Shown in pieces: positions 1 to 12,402 of a DNA stretch of 64,000 bases. This stretch comes from Mastigias papua (lineage: Eukaryota > Cnidaria > Scyphozoa > Rhizostomeae > Mastigiidae). The notes below the pieces were generated by a model that was given only the letters and a program-made list of their open reading frames with translations, had not been told where the DNA came from and did no database searches. How positions within the stretch are numbered: position 1 is the stretch's first letter; every line of letters starts with the position of its first letter. The position numbers and the translations under genes are program-made. Location of the stretch: assembly GCA_964019165.1 (NCBI GenBank), contig OZ025273.1, positions 108,501 to 172,500 on the forward strand, written 5' to 3'.

Positions 1-698
1 GCTAAGGACCAACGCAAACTGGCACTAACATGTTATACAGAACTATTTGAGAAGAAGAATGCGAAGACTATCAATCAAATAAAAATGACTAAACATAAAA
101 ATTAAATATTAAATACTCCTTGCTACAAAAAAAGTATCTTGTTCACAACTTTAGACTTTTTCTAGTATCTGCAAGAGATTCTATGTATAGAAAATTCTTG
201 GTAGGGCACATTTATTTCCTGATAAAGCAAAATTTCCCTCATTCTCTAGCAATTTGATAAAGTGATGTCCCTACAACTATCAAAGATACTAAAGGATCCT
301 AAGAAAATTTTGAGATTTGAGGAGATGTGTTGTCAGCAAATTTCAAGAAAACACCTCTGCTATATATGTTACTAAAAGTATATTAGCTTTCTCGAATCAA
401 AGAATTCCCACGCCAGGCTTTATACTAGCTTCCGAAATTGCTTCGATACAGTGGGCAATATAAATCATTCTCAGGTTTAAAGATCATATAAGACAGGAAA
501 TATTAGAATGAGACATATTGAGTTAAAGTTATGCTGTGTCACAAATATCTAAGTTATTAGTAACTGTTAGCTACTGCAGCGAAGAAGACTCTCAAGGGCT
601 GTTGTAAGGAGTTAAGAAGGGAAAAAATTCACGAAATTGGTGAAACAAAACATGTGAGTTATTATTGAAGAAATTTCCAAACAGCACCGGTATGATAC
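1..698. other. intron of the CLIP-like gene, no exon seen
   Basis: This AT-rich stretch lies downstream (minus sense) of the last visible CLIP-like exon. I looked on the minus strand for the next ankyrin repeat, which in the family carries an ALHIAA-type motif, and did not find it. The intron therefore probably runs off the window. Confidence 0.5.
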
Positions 699-813
699 CT
701 GCACTTCCACTTGACTTAAGAAGAATTTCCATAACGGGCACAACATCAAAAAAGGTTGCATAATGTAAGGGTAACATATCTGTCCATCTACATTTTTGAG
801 TAAAATCAGCACC
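699..813 (-). CDS. CLIP-like exon (second ankyrin repeat)
   Basis: The exon is 115 nt, 38 codons plus one base, with acceptor ttaccatag and donor G|gtatca. It encodes GADFTQKCRWTDM, then LPLHYATFFDVVPVMEILLK, an ankyrin repeat with the family's RWT and LHYA motifs. It ends in phase 1, and the partner exon was not found in positions 1-698. Confidence 0.88.
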
Positions 814-3800
814 CTATGGTAAGGAAGAAAATTAATCTCGACAACAGTTTTCATCTACAATAATATATTGATTAAATTTTACGAAAACTATTCAAATGTT
901 ACAATATTGATCTCCCTTCGTGAATTCCTGTATTACCTTCTGAGTTTATGGATATCTGTGGAATGCATCAAAATCAAACTGTATGGCTATTGAATAGGTA
1001 AATGTGCAGTCTAGGTTAATTTCGTCATATTCCATGTCCAAAACACATAAAAATACTCTAAAGGTTACCTGCGCAATTAGTGATCTAATGGCATTACATG
1101 CAACGATATCATCTCCAACTCCACCTGAAATTGGGTTCATCATGAAACAGATCATAAAATCAACCAGATATACGTTACGATTCTATTTCTGCATGCTTCT
1201 TGCGTCATAATCTCATTCTAAATGAAATATGACTTTGAAGTCATGAATGAACATTCTATATAAAATTTCCAAAGTACGATGATACACCTCGCCACTTATT
1301 GTAAGGGGAGTATCCCCCTGCCTATCTAAATTCTCATATTGAAACTTGCACTAGGACCAGTGTCTTAATGAAATTTGTCCATCCTTACGTACTAGCCCAT
1401 GTTTTGCTCACATTGTTTTTATAAGAAAGTGGTTTATAAGAAAGTAATATTCCACTGCCCAAAAAGAAAAGAGAGTTTAGCACTGGATTTCTGAGACCTA
1501 AGAAAGTCGATAGGTCGTATACCTTAAAAGTTCAATATTCACGTAAAATTACAAAGGCTTATCCTTAATTTATAAAGATATCTTGTGGTAGCTTTTGTCA
1601 ACAGTGTAGTGCTACGCAAATTTGTCTGTTCTTGCTACGACAGTGATAAGAAAGTTTCAGTACTAGGTGAAAACACTGCCTCCTATAAACCACCGTGCAT
1701 TCATTTAGTCGGTTGAAATTCTCAAAATTCGAATAAGAAATAAGAAGTGTCTCCTTGTAGCAATCATTAGTTTACATAATACGCAATGAATATTTGTCTT
1801 TTCTGCTAGAATAATACAACAACAATTTTAAGTAAATGGACCATAACTTAATAAATAGATGGAACTAAAATAGAGGACTAATAAACTACATGGCTAATAA
1901 AATAGACGACTAATAAAATACATGACTAATAAGATAAAGCATTAATAAAATATATGACTAATAAAATACAGGACTAATAAAATACATGGCTAATAAAAGA
2001 CATGGCTAATACAATACAGGACTAATAAAATATATGGCTAATAAAATACAGGACTACTAAAATATATGGCTAATAAAATACATGGCCAATAAATACAGGA
2101 CTAATAAAATACAGGACTAATAAAATATATGACTAATAAAATACATGACTAATAAAATACATGACTAATAAAATACATGGCTAATAAGATAAAGCACTAA
2201 TACAATATATGACTAATAAAATACACGACTAATAAAATACATGGCTAATAAAATACACGACTAATAAAATACATGGCTAATAAAATACATGACTAATAAA
2301 CTACACGACTAATAAAATACATGACTGATAAAATACACGACTAATAAAATACATGGCCAATAAAATACATGACTAATAAAATACACGACTAATAAAATAC
2401 AGGACTAATAAAATACAGGACTAATACAATACAGGACTAATACAATACAGGACTAATAAAATACATGGCTAATAAAATACACGACTAATATAATACATGG
2501 CTAATAAAATACATGACTAATACAATACATCACTAATAAACTACACGACTAATAAATACATGACTGATAAAATACACGACTAATAAAATACATGGCCAAT
2601 AAACTACATGACTAATAAAATACAGGACTAATAAAATACAGGACTAATAAAATACAGGACTAATAAAATACACGACTAATAAAATACATGGCTAATAAAA
2701 TACACGACTAATATAATACATGGCTAATAAAATACATGGCTAATAAAATACATGACTAATAAACTACACGATTAATAAAATACATGACTGATAAAATACA
2801 CGACTAATAAAATACATGGCCAATAAAATACATGACTAATAAAATACAGGACTAATAAAATACAGGACTAATAAAATACAGGACTAATAAAATACGGGAC
2901 TAATACAATACATGAGTAATAAAATACACGACTAATATAATACATGGCTAATAAAATACATGACTAATAAAATACAGGACTAATAAAATACAGGACTAAT
3001 AAAATATAGGACTAATAAAATACATGACTAACAAAATACATGACTAAGAAAATACATGACTAATAAACTACATGGCTAATAAAATACATGACTAATAAAA
3101 TACATGACTAATAAAATACACGACTAATAAAATACACGACTAATAAAATACACGACTAATAAAATACATGGCTAATAAAATACATGACTAATAAACTACA
3201 CGACTAATAAAATACATGACTGATAAAATACACGACTAATAAAATACATGGCCAATAAAATACATGACTAATAAAATACACGACTAATAAAATACAGGAC
3301 TAATAAAATACAGGACTAATACAATACAGGACTAATAAAATACATGGCTAATAAAATACACGACTACTAAATACATGGCTAATAAAATACATGACTAATA
3401 AAATACATGACTAATAAACTACACGACTAATAAATACATGACTGATAAAATACACGACTAATAAAATACATGGCCAATAAAATACAGGACTAATAAAATA
3501 CAGGACTAATAAAATACACGACTAATAAAATACATGGCTAATAAAATACACGACTAATAAAATACATGGCTAATAAAATACACGACTAATATAATACATG
3601 GCTAATAAAATACATGGCTAATAAAATACATGACTAATAAACTACACGACTAATAAAATACATGACTGATAAAATACACGACTAATAAAATACATGGCTA
3701 ATAAAATACATGACTAATAAAATACAGGACTAATAAACTACAGGACTAATAAAATACACGACTAATAAAATACATGACTAATAAAATACACGACTAATAT

Positions 3801-6800
3801 AATACATGGCTAATAAAATACATGACTAATAAAATACACGACTAATAAAATACACGACTAATAAAATACATGACTAATAAAATACATGACTAATAAAATA
3901 CATGGCTAATAAAATACATGACTAATACAATACAAGACTAATAAAATACACGACTAATAAAATACACGACTAATAAAATACACGACTAACAAAATACATG
4001 GCTAATAAAATACATGACTAATAAAATACACGACTAATAAAATACATGGCTAATAAAATACATGACTAATAAAATACACGACTAATAAAATACATGGCTA
4101 ATAAAATACATGACTAATAAAATACAGGACTAATAAAATACAGGACTAATAAAATATAGGACTAATAAAATACATGACTAACAAAATACATGACTAAGAA
4201 AATACATGACTAATAAAATACATGGCTAATAAAATACATGACTAATAAAATACATGACTAATAAAATACATGGCTAATAAAATACATGACTAATAAAATA
4301 CACGACTAATAAAATACATGGCTAATAAAATACATGACTAATAAAATACAGGACTAATAAAATACAGGACTAATAAAATATAGGACTAATAAAATACATG
4401 ACTAACAAAATACATGACTAAGAAAATACATGACTAATAAACTACATGGCTAATAAAATACATGACTAATAAAATACATGACTAATAAAATACACGACTA
4501 ATAAAATACACGACTAATAAAATACACGACTAATAAAATACATGACTAATAAAATACATGACTAAGAAAATACATGACTAATAAAATACATGACTAATAA
4601 AATACAGGACTAATAAAATACACGACTAATAAAATACATGGCTAATATAATACATGACTAAGAAAATACATGACTAATAAAATACACGACTAATAAAATA
4701 CATGGCTAATAAAATACATGGCTAATAAAATACATGACTAATAAAATACATGACTAATAAACTACATGGCTAATAAAATACATGACTAATAAAATACATG
4801 ACTAATAAAATACACGACTAATAAAATACATGGCTACTAAGATAAAGCACTAATAAAATATATGACTAATAAAACACATGGCTAACAAAATAGATACTAA
4901 CAAAATACACGACTAATAAAATACATGGCTAATAAAATACATGAAAAATAAAATACATGACTAACAAAATACATGACTAAGAAAATACATGACTAATAAA
5001 ATACATGGCTAATAAAATACATGACTAATAAAATACATGACTAATAAAATACATGGCTAATAAAATACATGACTAATAAAATACACGACTAATAAAATAC
5101 ATGGCTAATAAAATACATGACTAATAAAATACAGGACTAATAAAATACAGGACTAATAAAATATAGGACTAATAAAATACATGACTAACAAAATACATGA
5201 CTAAGAAAATACATGACTAATAAACTACATGGCTAATAAAATACATGACTAATAAAATACATGACTAATAAAATACACGACTAATAAAATACACGACTAA
5301 TAAAATACACGACTAATAAAATACATGACTAATAAAATACATGACTAAGAAAATACATGACTAATAAAATACATGACTAATAAAATACAGGACTAATAAA
5401 ATACACGACTAATAAAATACATGGCTAATATAATACATGACTAAGAAAATACATGACTAATAAAATACACGACTAATAAAATACATGGCTAATAAAATAC
5501 ATGGCTAATAAAATACATGACTAATAAAATACATGACTAATAAACTACATGGCTAATAAAATACATGACTAATAAAATACATGACTAATAAAATACACGA
5601 CTAATAAAATACATGGCTACTAAGATAAAGCACTAATAAAATATATGACTAATAAAACACATGGCTAACAAAATAGATACTAACAAAATACACGACTAAT
5701 AAAATACATGGCTAATAAAATACATGAAAAATAAAATACATGACTAACAAAATACATGACTAAGAAAATACATGACTAATAAAATACATGACAAACAAAA
5801 TACATGGCTAATAAAATACAGGGCTAATATACATAGATATAAAACGTAGATACAATACAGATTAGGAAGAAGGGCACCTCGTGACGCCACCTCAGATGTT
5901 TTGGTAATGCGCTATTTTCGGCTTTAATATAAACAGAATAAAACTTTGCTTAATCTCACTTTCATGCCACATCGGACAAATACTTCCTTTGCTCTCTAAC
6001 CTCGTTTGTACGGCCTCCACACGAACGCATGAGCATTCAAATACGTCAGTTCCAAAGCACTAAATTGCCCTTCTACTTAATCTATACCCTGTTCTGTAGA
6101 TCCCAAAATTAGTTCTTTTGGGCTTATTTCTTGTTTATATTTTCGGATAGGGGTCTACACAAGGGAAGTCATAAAATTATCTGATATATAAAATAATTAC
6201 ATTTTAATATGGAGGATACTGTAAAGTACAAGGACAACTACATTGTGAAAACTTGTTCAAATTAATTGAGAGAGCATCGTAAGCATGTACACAAATATAT
6301 TATAACACTTCTTGTATGTCCATTGAGTCAAGGTTAGCATGTAAATATTCTCATACTGTCAGAATGTCATCTATTTCGATAACTATCAACATGACATGAC
6401 GGTCTGAAGTTACTGAAGTGCAAGCCCTAAGCCTTGATCATAAGTCCAAAGAATGGGAAAATATGAGAGGGATGTTACATAACAGTATGTCTCGCTTTAA
6501 ATAGTGACGCCAAAGCAGCACTCTTTCAGACACTCCAAACTGCTGGGTCAAAGCTCTCATGGCTAACAACTGCTCTTTTGCATGCAAAGTAGCCATCTTG
6601 AAAAGCCTGAATTCACGGATCAAACTAATTAGTGGCAATTGTGAAACATAACCAACTCGAGTTAGAAATTTTACCGGGTAACTGCTTGGAAATTCTAGCT
6701 CTTTATGGGTAGCCAAGTAAGCCTCTCCATGTAAACGGCTTCTTATTGGGAATGATTGTTAACCATTTCCTTTGACAGAATGCCAAATAGGCCACCTTTT

Positions 6801-7942
6801 ACAAAAAACATCTAACTACCCACTAAAGCAATTATACGAAAATTTGAAGCACTAAACAGAATATTTCTGGGACATTACTTTTGAAAATTATCAATTTCGG
6901 TATAAAAAGAAATGAAATAACATAGAGTTGGCATAAAAGGACACAAGGCAAAATCTATAACATAAAACAGAGGATAGCAACAATTGTTGGCTTTACGTCG
7001 TGATAGCTAATAATTTTATTAGACTCACTTGCACCTGATTTGCATGCATAATGCAACATTGTCATGTCAGTTAGTCCATCTCTGTCATTCACATGACAAC
7101 CTCTCCTTAAAATCTACAAACAAAAAGATCGTTAGGAAAAAGTAACGTACAAGTAACGGTAATAATTTTTCACAAATTTTCAACATTCAATGAAAACTAT
7201 TCAGGGCCACCAACCTACTTGTCCTCCAGGTGTCCTCACTGGATGGCTTCCATTCTAATTGGTGTGGAGACACCTTTTCGGGGTCTCCCATAGGGACTTG
7301 CTTGCAATGCTTGTTTGGACTGGAAGACAGAGTCTTCTCAAGCTTCAAAACAAATCTCAACATCCACTATTTTTCGTTTGTGTTGTAGTGTATGGTATTC
7401 GTTTCGTAAAGTTTTGTTGAGAACATACTCTGTAACGGTTGCTCCTTCACTAAGTGCTGTTTCATGGTTAGTGAGTTTTCTTTGGTGTGTTATGTTTCCA
7501 TGCCGTTACCCTATGGTTCTGCTGCCTCTTGTGTTGCTTTTATGTAATGTGTGCTACATATGTTATCATTAATTGCTAAAAGGCCCCAATTACAAGTCGT
7601 TTTGTCCATAGCTATTCAGTGTAAAATAGTTTAGTGTACAGTTGTACTCAATGAAGTCGTTGCACTCAATCGCTCTACAGTTATCATATGAGCTTGTATG
7701 ATATGCAAAAACATAGTGTTTGAATGAAACAACTTGAATATATTGCGGAGAAATCTTGCTTGCTGTTGCTAGGATAAGTATAATATTGGCTGCACTGCTG
7801 ATCATCTCATATTTACAAAAGGGGCACAGTTCTAAAATCAACAAAGTCTACTACCTCTCTGATGAATAAACCAATACTTTTTTGAACTTGGGGTATCCAT
7901 TGTCTAATTATTGCAAAAATCTGCGATGCTGTAGTTTCTGGG
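699..7942 (-). CDS. CLIP3/CLIP4-like CAP-Gly linker protein, partial gene (4 exons, ankyrin region)
   Basis: Four minus-strand exons (7942-7855, 7113-7029, 1124-1069, 813-699) join in phase to about 114 residues. In order they show FAIIRQWIPQVQ, then ILRRGCHVNDRDG and LHYACKSGA, then GVGDDIV and NAIRSLIAQ, then GADFTQKCRWTDM with LHYATFFDV. This order matches the N-terminal region and first ankyrin repeats of vertebrate CLIP3/CLIP4, where I recall FAIVRQWVPQVQ, RRGCHVNDRDGLTDM and SRWTNMNALHYAAYFDV. In vertebrates these proteins act at microtubules and the trans-Golgi through CAP-Gly domains, which would be encoded further left, outside the window. All introns are GT-AG. The intron between 7029 and 1124 holds a 4-kb satellite. 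The N-terminal exon upstream of 7942 was not found and may lie beyond the minisatellite at 8.1-11.7 kb. CLIP3 versus CLIP4 cannot be decided. Confidence 0.85.
1069..1124 (-). CDS. CLIP-like exon (GVGD linker between ankyrin repeats)
   Basis: The exon is 56 nt, with acceptor aatttcag and donor CAG|gtaacc. Joined to the previous exon it completes a Ser codon and then reads GVGDDIVACNAIRSLIAQ. Vertebrate CLIP3 has HGVGD followed by a leucine-rich helix at the same place. The intron to the previous exon is 5.9 kb because of the satellite. Confidence 0.85.
1125..1847. other. intron sequence, nothing recognised
   Basis: This is AT-rich intronic DNA between the 56-nt exon and the satellite. A short pair of ttataagaaag words near 1420-1445 resembles part of the MITE at 51181-51525 but is too short to assign. 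Confidence 0.4.
1848..5832. repeat. 16-bp satellite, about 250 units, with a 783-bp higher-order duplication
   Basis: This is an almost uninterrupted tandem array of a 16-bp unit, CTAATAAAATACATGA. The main variants change the last bases (tgact, ggact, cgact, tggct). Rare 15-mers and point changes mark larger copies: a stretch starting near 4200 recurs 783 bp later (4261 matches 5044, 4831 matches 5614). That equals 49 units, one of them a 15-mer. Every standard plus-strand unit contains AATAAA. The array lies in a CLIP-like intron whose sense strand is minus and therefore reads TTTATT. No coding potential. Confidence 0.97.
5833..7028. other. intron sequence, nothing recognised
   Basis: AT-rich intronic DNA between the satellite and the CLIP-like exon at 7029. 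A 92-codon minus-strand open frame at 6438-6716 has no recognisable motif and is probably chance. Confidence 0.4.
7029..7113 (-). CDS. CLIP-like exon (first ankyrin helix pair)
   Basis: The exon is 85 nt, starting in phase 0 after the acceptor gtttgtag and ending with donor A|gtgagt. It encodes ILRRGCHVNDRDG, then LTDMTMLHYACKSGA. An acceptor four codons downstream looked possible, but only this start keeps the phase with the previous exon and recovers the conserved ILRR. Confidence 0.9.
7855..7942 (-). CDS. CLIP-like exon (TIPELFAI-type segment)
   Basis: The exon is 88 nt: one leading base, then 29 codons. The acceptor is ttctag just above 7942 and the donor is GAG|gtagta just below 7855. 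It encodes PETTASQIFAIIRQWIPQVQ followed by nine more residues. This aligns with the vertebrate TTIPELFAIVRQWVPQVQ block. It ends in phase 0, matching the next exon. Confidence 0.85.
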
Positions 7943-8130
7943 CTAGAAGTAACAACAATAAGCCTTTGATAACGACTTAATCTTGACTGCTAAACATAGT
8001 CATTAAGGAAATACAATGGTTCTGCACAGATATCAACTCATGTATTGTGAGCCACCATGAATGAGCAAAATTTGTGATTCTGTAAAGCAAGCCTATTAGG
8101 CAAAATGTCGGCACACTGTACTGAGTACTG

Positions 8131-11100
8131 AGCAAGATACTAATAGAAGTGTTATTGAAGAAGATATCGAGCAAAGTGTCAAAGAAGAAGATACTATTCA
8201 AAGTGCCACTAAAGAAGTTACTAAGCAGTGTGTTACTGAAGAAGATGATAATCAAAGTGTCACTGAAGAAGGAACTATTAGAACTGTCATTGAAGTAGAT
8301 ACTAATCAAAGTGTCACTGAAGAGGATACTACTTGAAATATCACTGTAAAAGATAATAATTGAAGTGTCATTGAAGAAGATACTAAGCACAGTGTCAAAC
8401 AAGAAGATCCTATTGGAAGTGCCACAAAAGAAGATACTAAGCCAAGTGTCACTGAAGAAGATGATAATCAAAGTGTCATTGAAGAAGATACTGATAGAAG
8501 TGTAAATGAAGTAGCTGCTAATTGAAATGTCACTGAAGAAGATACACACCCAAGTGTCACTACAGAAGAAACTACTTGAACTGCCACTAAAGAAGATACT
8601 AAGTGAAGTATCATGGAAGAAGATACTAATCGAAGTATCACTGGAGAAGATACCAATACAAGTGCCACTGAATGAGAAATTACTTGAAGTGCAACTAAAG
8701 AAGATACTAAGTGAAGTTTCACTAAGGAAGAAGACACTAACTGAAGTGTCACTGAAGAAGCTACTAAGTGAAGTGTGATTAAACAACATACTATTTCAAG
8801 TGTCACTGAAGAAGATACCAATCCAAGTGTCACTGAAGAAGGTACTAATTGAAGTGCAATTAAAGAAGGTATATAGTGAAGTGTTACTGATGAGGATACT
8901 AATAGAACTGTCATTGAAGTAACTGCTAATTGAAGTGTCAGTGAAGAGGATACTAATCAAAGTATCACCATAAAAGATAATAATTCAAGTGTCATTGAAG
9001 ACGATATTAAGCAACATGTCAAAGAACAATATACTACTTGAAGTGCCACTAAAGAAGATACTAAGCCAAGTGTCACTGAAGAAGGTACTAATTGAAGTGC
9101 AATTAAAGAAGTATTAAGTGAAGTGTTACTGATGAGGATACTAATAGAACTGTCATTGAAGTAACTGCTGATTGAAATGTCAGTGAAGAGGATACTAATC
9201 AAAGTATCACCATAAAAGATAATAATTCAAGTGTCATTGAAGACGATATTAAGCAACATGTCAAAGAACAAGATGCTACTTGAAGTGCCAATAAAGAAGA
9301 TACTAAGCCAAGTGTCACTGAAGAAGCCAATAAACAAAGTATCATTGAAGAAGGTACTTATTGAAGTGTCATAGAAGAAGACATTAATCAAATTATCATT
9401 GAAGAAGACACCAATCCAAGTGTCAATGAAGAGGATAATAATCACAGTGTCATTGAAGAAGATGCTAATTAAAGTGCCACAAAAGAAGATACTAATCAAA
9501 GTATCACTGAAGAAGATAGCAATCCAAGTGTTACTAAGGAACATAATAACCAAAGTGTCATTCAAGAAGTTACAAAGTGAAGTGTCATGGAGGAAGATAC
9601 TAATTGAAGTATAACTGAAGAAGGTACCAATCCAAGTATCACTGAACAATACACTGATTCAAGTGTCACTGAAGAAGAAAATAACCAAAGTGTCATTGAA
9701 GAAGATACTAAGCCAAGTGTCACTGAAGAAGATACAAATCAAAGTGTCACTGAAGAAAACATAAAAACAAAGTGTCACTACAGAAGATACTAATTGAAGA
9801 GCCTCAAAAGAAGGTACTAATTGAAGTATCAATGAAGAATATACAAATCCAAGTGTCACTACAGAAAAACTACTTGAAGTGCCACTAAAGAAGATACTAA
9901 TCTAAGTGCCACTAAAGAAGACAGTGCATGAAGTATCACAGAAGAAGATACCACTTCAAGCATCACTACAGAAGAAACGACATTAACTGCCACTAAAAAA
10001 GTGACTAAATGAAGTGTCATGGAAGAAGATACTAATCAAAGTATCACTGAAGAACATACCAATCCAAGTGTCACTAAAGAAGATAATAACCAAAGTGTCA
10101 TTCAAGAAGATTCTAAGTGAAGTGTCACTGAAGAAGATACTACTTACTTACTTACTTACTTTATTTAGCACCAAGCTATCTCAGATGTTTTCTATGTACA
10201 TTTCTTTTTATGCAAAGTAAGGTACTGAAATTGTAAGTCTCATCCAAAGTGGGGACTAGATGACGAAGTGTCCTTTCCCACATTGGTTGGGACAGCCAAA
10301 TGTAATACTTGTTGTATGTTCTATGTTCAACTTTTAATGATGATAGACAAAAAATACAAAAAACAAGAAGATACTACTAGAACTGTGATTCAAGTAGATG
10401 CCAACCAAAGTGTCAATGAAGAGGATACTAATTGAAGTATCACTGTAAAAGATGATAATTCAAGTGTCATTGAAGACGATATTAAGCAATATGTCAAAGA
10501 ACAATATACTACTTGAAGTGCCACTAAAGAAGATACTAAGCCAAGTGTCATTGAAGAAGATAATAACCAAAATATCATTGAAGAAGGTACTTATTGAAGC
10601 ATCATAGAAGAAGATATCAATCACAGAATCATTGAAGAAGATACCAATCCAAGTGTAACTGAAGAAGATACTAATCAAAGTGCCACTAAAGAAGATACTA
10701 ATCGAAGTATCACTGAAGAACATATCAATCCAAGTGTTACTAAAGAACATAATAACCAAAGTGTCGTTCAAGAAGATTCTAAGTGAAGTGTCACTGAAGA
10801 AGATACTACTACAACTGTCATTCAAGTAGATGCTAATCAAAGTGTCAATGAAGAGGATACTACTCGAAGTATCACTGTAAAAGATAATAATTGAAGTGTC
10901 ATTGAAGAAGATACTAAGCACAGTGTCAAACAAGAAGATACTATTTGAGGTGCCACTAAAGAAGATATTAAACCAAGTTTCACTGAAGAAGATACCAATC
11001 CAAGTGTTACTACAGAAGGAACTACTTGAACTGCCACTAAAGAGGATACCAAGTGAAGTGTCATGGAAGAAGATACCAATCAAAGTGCCACTGAAGGAGA

Positions 11101-11722
11101 TACTAATCAAAGTGCCACTAAAGAAGATATCAATCAAAGTGTCACTGAAGTAGATACTAAACAAAGTATCACTGAAGAACATACTAACTAAAGTATCATT
11201 GAAGAAGATACAAATGGAAGTATCACTGAAGAAGCTACCAATCAAAGTGTCACTGAAGAAGTTACTAATTGAAGTGCCACTAAAGAAGATACTAAGCAAA
11301 GTATCACTGAAGAAGATACTAACCAAAGTATCATTGAAGAGGATACGAATTTAAGTATCATTGAAGAGGATACCAATCCAAGTGTCATTGAAGCAGATAC
11401 TAACTGAAGTGCCACTAAAGACGATAGTAAGCAAAGTGTCACTAAAGAATATACAAATCAAAGTGTCACTGAAGAAGACACCAACCAAAGCGTCACTACA
11501 GAAGATACTAATGGAAGCGCATCAAAAGAAGATACTAATTGAAGCGCCACCAAAGAAGACACTAACCAAAGTATCACTGAGGAAGACACCAATCCAAGTG
11601 TCACTGAAGAAGATAATAACCAAAGTGTCAGTGAAGAAGATGCTTAGCAAACTGTCACTGAAGAGGATACTAATCAAAGTATCACTGAGGAAGTACTAAG
11701 CAAAGTATCATTGAAGAAGAGT
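8131..11722. repeat. 27-bp minisatellite, about 125 units
   Basis: The array is built on a 27-bp unit, of which AGTGTCACTGAAGAAGATAC is most. The period is a multiple of three, so long open frames appear on both strands: minus-strand frames of 270 and 288 codons repeat an IFFSDTLIS-like nonapeptide, and a plus frame repeats SLKKILIEV. The plus frame reading SVTEEDTNQ is broken by frequent TGA at the ninth codon. Blocks recur at 243 bp (9 units), for example around 9004 and 9246. A LINE 3' fragment interrupts the array at 10144. Units diverge by roughly 10-20 percent, more than in the satellites at 1848 and 47258. Confidence 0.95.
10144..10364 (-). mobile_element. LINE 3'-end fragment with (AAGT)n tail
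   Basis: About 220 bp of non-repeat sequence interrupts the 27-bp array. Read on the minus strand it ends in GCTAAATAAAG and (TAAG)n, the usual look of a CR1/L2-type LINE 3' end with a simple-repeat tail. The array word AAGAAGATACTAC occurs on both sides, consistent with a target-site duplication, although the target itself is repetitive. No coding sequence remains. Confidence 0.7.
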
Positions 11723-12137
11723 ATCTGCATAGTTCACCCAAAGACTAGCAGACAGAGCAAAACAATATGTACCCACGAGCATCAGGACAAAAACCACTAC
11801 AAAAAGAGAACAGCCACCTCGTATGTGTAAAAACTCTATTTCTAAAATGAAAAGTGATTCGGCCATAGGACAACATCTTATTATAAATCCGGAATGCATC
11901 ACAACATACACAGACGATAATTTCAGACCATAGGGCAAGCAAGATCATCCTTTCATTTAAGTGTTTTGTAATCAGTTTACATTAAGACTCAAATCCCAGT
12001 CTTGTGTAAACAAAAAGAGTTCATTTTTTCACTTGAACTCTTCAAGTAAACAATGGTGAATATGTGCTAATTGGCCAATCACAGGGGCAAATAGAAGCAT
12101 TATTCATCATATCACGTATACCCAAATCTGGCTATAT

Positions 12138-12369
12138 CACGTTCTCCTTTTGGTCTATTTCTGGCCTAATACCTCATGGTGATAATTTTGAGACAAAACG
12201 TAAGAGAGTGAATTTGATATTAGCAGATTTATGTTCCGAAAATGATTATGCATTCATAAAACACATAAATATCGATGTGTCAAAGCATCTATATCAAAGT
12301 CTAATTCATCTGAATAGGACTGGTGCAAAATTGCTTGAAAGTAACCTAATCCATGCCCTTCATTATTGA
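12138..12369 (+). pseudogene. esterase-like (SGNH) domain remnant of the LINE ORF1
   Basis: The open frame reads VNLILADLCSENDYAF, then NIDVSKHLYQSLIHLNRTG. CR1/L2 ORF1 proteins often end in an SGNH hydrolase domain whose last block is D-x-H-LN-xx-G. Here the Asp-His block is weak (SLIHLNRTG), and the N-terminal GDS block is missing because of 5' truncation. The open frame extends upstream into the flanking Penelope-like sequence, so its first Met is not meaningful. Confidence 0.6.
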
Positions 12370-12402
12370 CTAGCTCATCCTATTGACAGAGAGGATGCAT
12401 GC

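Noticed and set aside
1848..5832. Array of AATAAA as a transcription-termination device
   Set aside because: The hexamers are on the strand opposite to the host gene and are a by-product of the repeat unit; no plus-strand transcript is evident.
7315..7572. 85-codon plus-strand frame between CLIP-like exons
   Set aside because: It lies antisense within an intron and shows no recognisable domain.
7977..11326. Minus-strand frames of 270 and 288 codons as real proteins
   Set aside because: They follow automatically from a 27-bp period without stops, and other frames of the same array are also open. No start context or flanking gene structure supports them.
8131..11722. TGA reassigned as a sense codon in the SVTEEDTNQ frame
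   Set aside because: TGA replaces CAA/CCA at one repeat position through ordinary mutation plus array spread, and the host genes here use TGA nowhere as sense.
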